From an uncultured Clostridia bacterium (lineage in GTDB: Bacteria; Bacillota; Clostridia; TANB77; CAG-508), in NCBI GenBank assembly GCA_934167435.1, contig CAKPKZ010000067.1, positions 1 to 7,915 of the forward strand: a DNA stretch of 7,915 nucleotides. The letters run 5' to 3'. Every line of letters starts with the position of its first letter. Within the stretch, counting starts at the first letter, position 1. This document shows, piece after piece, positions 6,009 through 7,915 of the stretch. The notes below the pieces were generated by a model that saw only the letters and a list, made by a program, of their open reading frames with translations, was not told the origin of the DNA and made no database searches. A program made the position numbers and the translations under genes.

Positions 6009-6575
6009 TTATATATCTCCGGTTTCTATAATTTTCCAATATTCTGACTTGTTTGAACCTACTCTTTCAATTATTTTTTTATATTGCAATTGTTTTAAAC
6101 ACCTTGAAATAGTTGCAGTTAAAATTTTTGTAATTTTACTTATTTCTGGTATTGTATAATTAAGATTATTCATTAATAAAGATAATATTTGCTTTTCTTT
6201 ATCATTTATCTTATCATTTTTTTGTTTATTATTTGTTTCATATTCAAATGGATTTTCTTTATACTTAAATGAAACTCTCAAAAAATGATCCATAAATTTA
6301 AAACAACTTTTATCATAAGCATCTAAAATTCTTAAAACTCCAGAGCCAATATTTTCAATTAAATCCACATCTTTAAATACTCTCATTAACTCTTTATTTC
6401 TCGGTGCTGATACATCATTAAAGAAATCTTCTTGAGTTATCTCTTGTGGCAATCCACCATATGAAGCAATTGTAAATCTATCAGAGAATATTTCAAAAAC
6501 TGGTGGTATTCTACTTGAATAATCGTTATGCACCATAGCATTTATTATTTCTTCTTTTAGTGCTTTACTATCCAC
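6009..6575 (-). pseudogene. AlbA_2/HATPase-type transcriptional regulator, C-terminal fragment
   Basis: 188 codons from an apparent GTG encode the C-terminal part of the COG2865-type regulators (AlbA_2 DNA-binding domain, ATPase-like domain, winged helix; usually 400-550 residues). The ATPase-like part shows EEIINAMVHNDYS (8-20), FEIFSDRFTI (27-36), SYGGLP (38-43), SAPRNKELMRVF (56-67) and IENIGSGVLRILDAY (73-87). Residues 122-186 form a winged helix (PEISKITKILTATISRCLKQ). The GTG overlaps the TAG that ends the upstream frame (6575-6577), and the peptide on the other side of that stop continues the same family alignment, so this is a frameshifted gene, not a true start. The fragment alone lacks the DNA-binding domain. 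Confidence 0.75.
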
Positions 6576-6785
6576 TAAAGTTTTTCAATTCTTGTTTTCG
6601 GTGTTATCTTTGCAGCCCATTTATTTTCTACAGTCATTTTATCTATAACACTCTGAGTTGCTTTTATTAAAGAACAATATCCAAATTCATAGTTTTCTAG
6701 TAAATCTACTTTGTTTGTTCTTGCATATCTTGCTACTTTAATAGACACTCCGTTTTCATCAGCAAGTAAATATCCATTATAGTTA
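6575..6785 (-). pseudogene. Same regulator, central fragment upstream of the frameshift
   Basis: In the other frame the sequence reads NGYLLADENGVSIKVARYAR, then a segment containing LIKATQSVIDKMTVENK and KITPKTRIEKL, ending at TAG (6575-6577). This is the linker between the AlbA_2 and ATPase-like domains of the same family. The two frames differ by one base, next to a short T-run on the coding strand (AAA at 6577-6579 on the plus strand); loss of a single T would explain it. Upstream of about 6785 the homology stops at a GC-rich hairpin and the whole AlbA_2 domain is missing, so even without the frameshift the gene would be dead. Confidence 0.65.
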
Positions 6786-6793
6786 TGCCATAA

Positions 6794-6822
6794 ATGCCAA
6801 CAGGGACGGGGAATTTTGGCAT
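6794..6822. repeat. REP-like hairpin with GGGACGGGG loop
   Basis: ATGCCAA (6794-6800) and TTGGCAT (6816-6822) form perfect 7-bp arms around a 15-nt loop containing GGGACGGGG, the most GC-rich run in this part of the window. A second ATGCCA copy precedes it at 6785-6790. It lies exactly where homology to the regulator ends. GGGACGGGG-type hairpins remind me of repeats near Y1/IS200-like transposases in Firmicutes; that link is from memory and unproven. Confidence 0.4.
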
Positions 6823-7062
6823 AGTTAATTTAATAGGTATTGTAATTAGGCAGCTTTAAATTCCATTAGCTCTCATTATTTTTAGATAACTTTAAATTAC
6901 AATTAACACTGATTTAACTCTTTCAAATATTTCCGGTTCACCATTTTCGTTCTATTACTAACAATATTTATATTTCTGTTTCAATAGATTTTATGAAGCA
7001 AGAGCTAAACAAAATAAAGTAAATCACTACTGTATACCTATTGCATACTTTTTTAATATAAA

Positions 7063-7096
7063 AAAACTTGTAATTACTGCAGCTATTACAAGTTTT
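7063..7096 (-). terminator. Intrinsic terminator
   Basis: AAAACTTGTAAT (7063-7074) and ATTACAAGTTTT (7085-7096) give a perfect 12-bp stem with a 10-nt loop. On the minus strand the stem runs into seven T's, so it should end leftward transcription from the kinase-like gene and its partner at the right edge. It directly follows the stop of the small remnant at 7095-7166. Confidence 0.7.
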
Positions 7097-7166
7097 ATTT
7101 GTTGGTGCCATCGAAATAGTTATCTACAACTTTTTTGGCTCTCCTCACAATTGATACAGATATCAA
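7095..7166 (-). pseudogene. Possible 3' end of a decayed gene
   Basis: A 23-codon frame from a TTG reads as VRRAKKVVDNYFDGTNK at its end and stops right at the terminator stem, as real gene ends often do. The composition (Arg, Lys, Asp, Gly, with GCC/GGC/ACC codons) looks protein-like in an AT-rich setting. No upstream continuation is open beyond a TGA, so at most it is a remnant. Family unknown; chance is possible. Confidence 0.25.
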
Positions 7167-7182
7167 TCAACTTATTAAAATA

Positions 7183-7208
7183 TATTACAATTTTTGTGAA
7201 TTGTAATA
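7183..7208. repeat. 10-bp perfect hairpin after the kinase-like gene
   Basis: TATTACAATT (7183-7192) and AATTGTAATA (7199-7208) pair perfectly around 6 nt. It lies about 15 nt after the stop of the gene at 7223-7810. With no GC pairs to speak of and only a broken T-run, it is a weak terminator at best; an mRNA 3' end stabiliser is an alternative. Confidence 0.4.
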
Positions 7209-7222
7209 AAATTATAACAAAT

Positions 7223-7810
7223 TTATACTATTTCACATTTTTTTATATTCAATTCATCTTTTATTTCATCTAATAATTGATTAAAAACTATTTGTCTGTT
7301 TTCAGATGTATCAATGCATTTTATATTATATATCTTACAATCACTTATAATCTTCTTTTCTATATCTTTATAAAATTTAAAATGATTTAATAATTCATCA
7401 TCTGACCTTCTAGTAGTCCATTCTTCTTTTGCATCAAATTTCCTACAGTTTTCTAGAATTTGTTTAGGTGATAACTTTTCAGTTACAAAATAATAAACAA
7501 TCATATCTTTTAAATCAAAATATTTAGATAACTCTTCGGGTAAGATAGAATCTCCATTTATAATAAAACCTAATTCTTTTCCATTTTTATTAATATTCTT
7601 TTGTATAAGTAAATTTAAAAATTCAGGCAATCTATTTTCTTTTAAATTATCATGAATAAATCCAATTGGAACATTAGGTACAGTTCTTTGTAATGCAGAA
7701 ATGATTGTGTCAACTTCTATAATTTGATAATTATTAAATTCTCTTTGTATCATTTTTGAAAATGTAGTCTTCCCAGTTCTGCATATCCCAAGTATCATTA
7801 TATTTTTCAT
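7223..7810 (-). CDS. P-loop NTPase, adenylate/nucleoside kinase-like
   Basis: A 195-residue protein with a Walker A loop at the N-terminus, GICRTGKT (8-15; K14, T15), followed by a helix and EVDTI (32-36), whose Asp matches the substrate- or base-contacting acid of small kinases. GFIINGDSI (81-89) is a plausible hydrophobic strand ending in acid, and the basic WTTRRSDDE (131-139) resembles a lid region with paired Arg. The overall size fits adenylate/shikimate/nucleotide kinases, and a phosphotransferase role on a small molecule is inferred; the substrate is unknown. AAAGGAG lies 7 nt before the ATG. The ATG overlaps the stop of the upstream gene (ATGA), so the two are translationally coupled and probably act together. 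Transcription probably ends at 7063-7096. Confidence 0.85.
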   Translation of the reverse strand: MKNIMILGICRTGKTTFSKMIQREFNNYQIIEVDTIISALQRTVPNVPIGFIHDNLKENRLPEFLNLLIQKNINKNGKELGFIINGDSILPEELSKYFDLKDMIVYYFVTEKLSPKQILENCRKFDAKEEWTTRRSDDELLNHFKFYKDIEKKIISDCKIYNIKCIDTSENRQIVFNQLLDEIKDELNIKKCEIV

Positions 7811-7915
7811 AGTTGATCTCCTTTACTCATTTTTACTGCTTGTTTTAACAATTCCTCTAATGAATTTATTGGGTTTCTATTATATTCTAAATTATATAAC
7901 CAATCCAAATAGTAC
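7807..7915 (-). CDS. C-terminal end of an unknown gene, cut by the window edge
   Basis: The minus strand is open from the right edge to TGA at 7807-7809, giving 35 codons that start YYLDWLYNLEYNRNPINSLE and end KQAVKMSKGDQL. Two features support it as real: the stop overlaps the next gene's ATG by 4 nt, and that gene's ribosome site (AAAGGAG) lies within its last codons, a common operon layout. The family cannot be told from this tail, which looks like helical C-terminal sequence. It is the likely functional partner of the P-loop protein. Confidence 0.7.
   Translation of the reverse strand, partial: YYLDWLYNLEYNRNPINSLEELLKQAVKMSKGDQL

Larger units (their letters stand above)
6823..7222. other. 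Mostly noncoding stretch with hairpins and possible gene remnants
   Basis: No intact gene is visible. It holds a 9-bp inverted repeat (ATTGTAATT 6839-6847 with AATTACAAT 6895-6903), a minus-strand terminator (7063-7096), a short possible gene end (7095-7166) and a hairpin (7183-7208). Another short minus-strand frame near 6900-6960 reads NENGEPEIFERVKSVLIVI between two stops without a start and may be a decayed coding scrap. A plus-strand frame open from about 6960 to 7270 also lacks a start. Confidence 0.45.

Noticed and set aside
1..7915. CRISPR array
   Set aside because: No regularly spaced direct repeats of suitable length were seen; the repeats found are hairpins or single pairs.

Overview
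The window is very AT-rich DNA (about a quarter to 30% G+C by eye) with strong Shine-Dalgarno sites (GGAGGTG, AGGAG), TTGACA/TATAAT-type promoters, the standard code (TGG for Trp, TGA as stop), and almost every gene on the minus strand. This points to a low-GC Firmicute, probably an anaerobic gut Clostridia-type organism; the species cannot be told from the sequence.

From left to right: (1) 1-397 has no gene. It holds a 42-bp near-palindrome at the left edge and a minus-strand promoter pointing out of the window. (2) 398-2500 is a large DUF2207 membrane protein with a signal peptide and a Gly/Ser tail, preceded by a leader with a 9-codon mini-ORF. (3) 2694-2745 is the 3' half of a tRNA-Leu(UAG) gene, including encoded CCA, cut off in the anticodon loop. 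No 5' half is adjacent, which is the usual scar of an element that integrated into a tRNA gene. Its orientation puts resident chromosome on the left and the element (or its remains) on the right. (4) 3093-3932 is dinD, a DNA-damage-inducible gene with its own near-consensus promoter and a probable LexA box, bracketed by two similar hairpins 990 bp apart. (5) 4099-5636 is a tight unit of a 5'-truncated ygjV, a GNAT acetyltransferase and an inositol-monophosphatase-family enzyme. The missing half of ygjV is replaced by a higher-GC segment carrying a small unrecognised gene (5634-5939) with an excellent promoter, which may now also drive the downstream genes. (6) 6009-6785 is a decayed AlbA_2/HATPase-type regulator: one frameshift, loss of the N-terminal half, and a GGGACGGGG hairpin at the break. 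(7) 6823-7222 is mostly noncoding, with a terminator, another hairpin and a possible gene-end remnant. (8) 7223-7810 is a P-loop kinase-like protein, overlapping by 4 nt (ATGA) a gene whose last 35 codons enter from the right edge.

The right two thirds look like accessory DNA built by successive insertions: a tRNA scar, a self-contained SOS gene, a foreign cassette that beheaded ygjV, and a broken regulator. I found no complete new multigene system. The points most worth checking are the tRNA-Leu scar, the paired hairpins around dinD, the foreign cassette upstream of the ygjV remnant, and the kinase-like gene coupled to an unseen partner.
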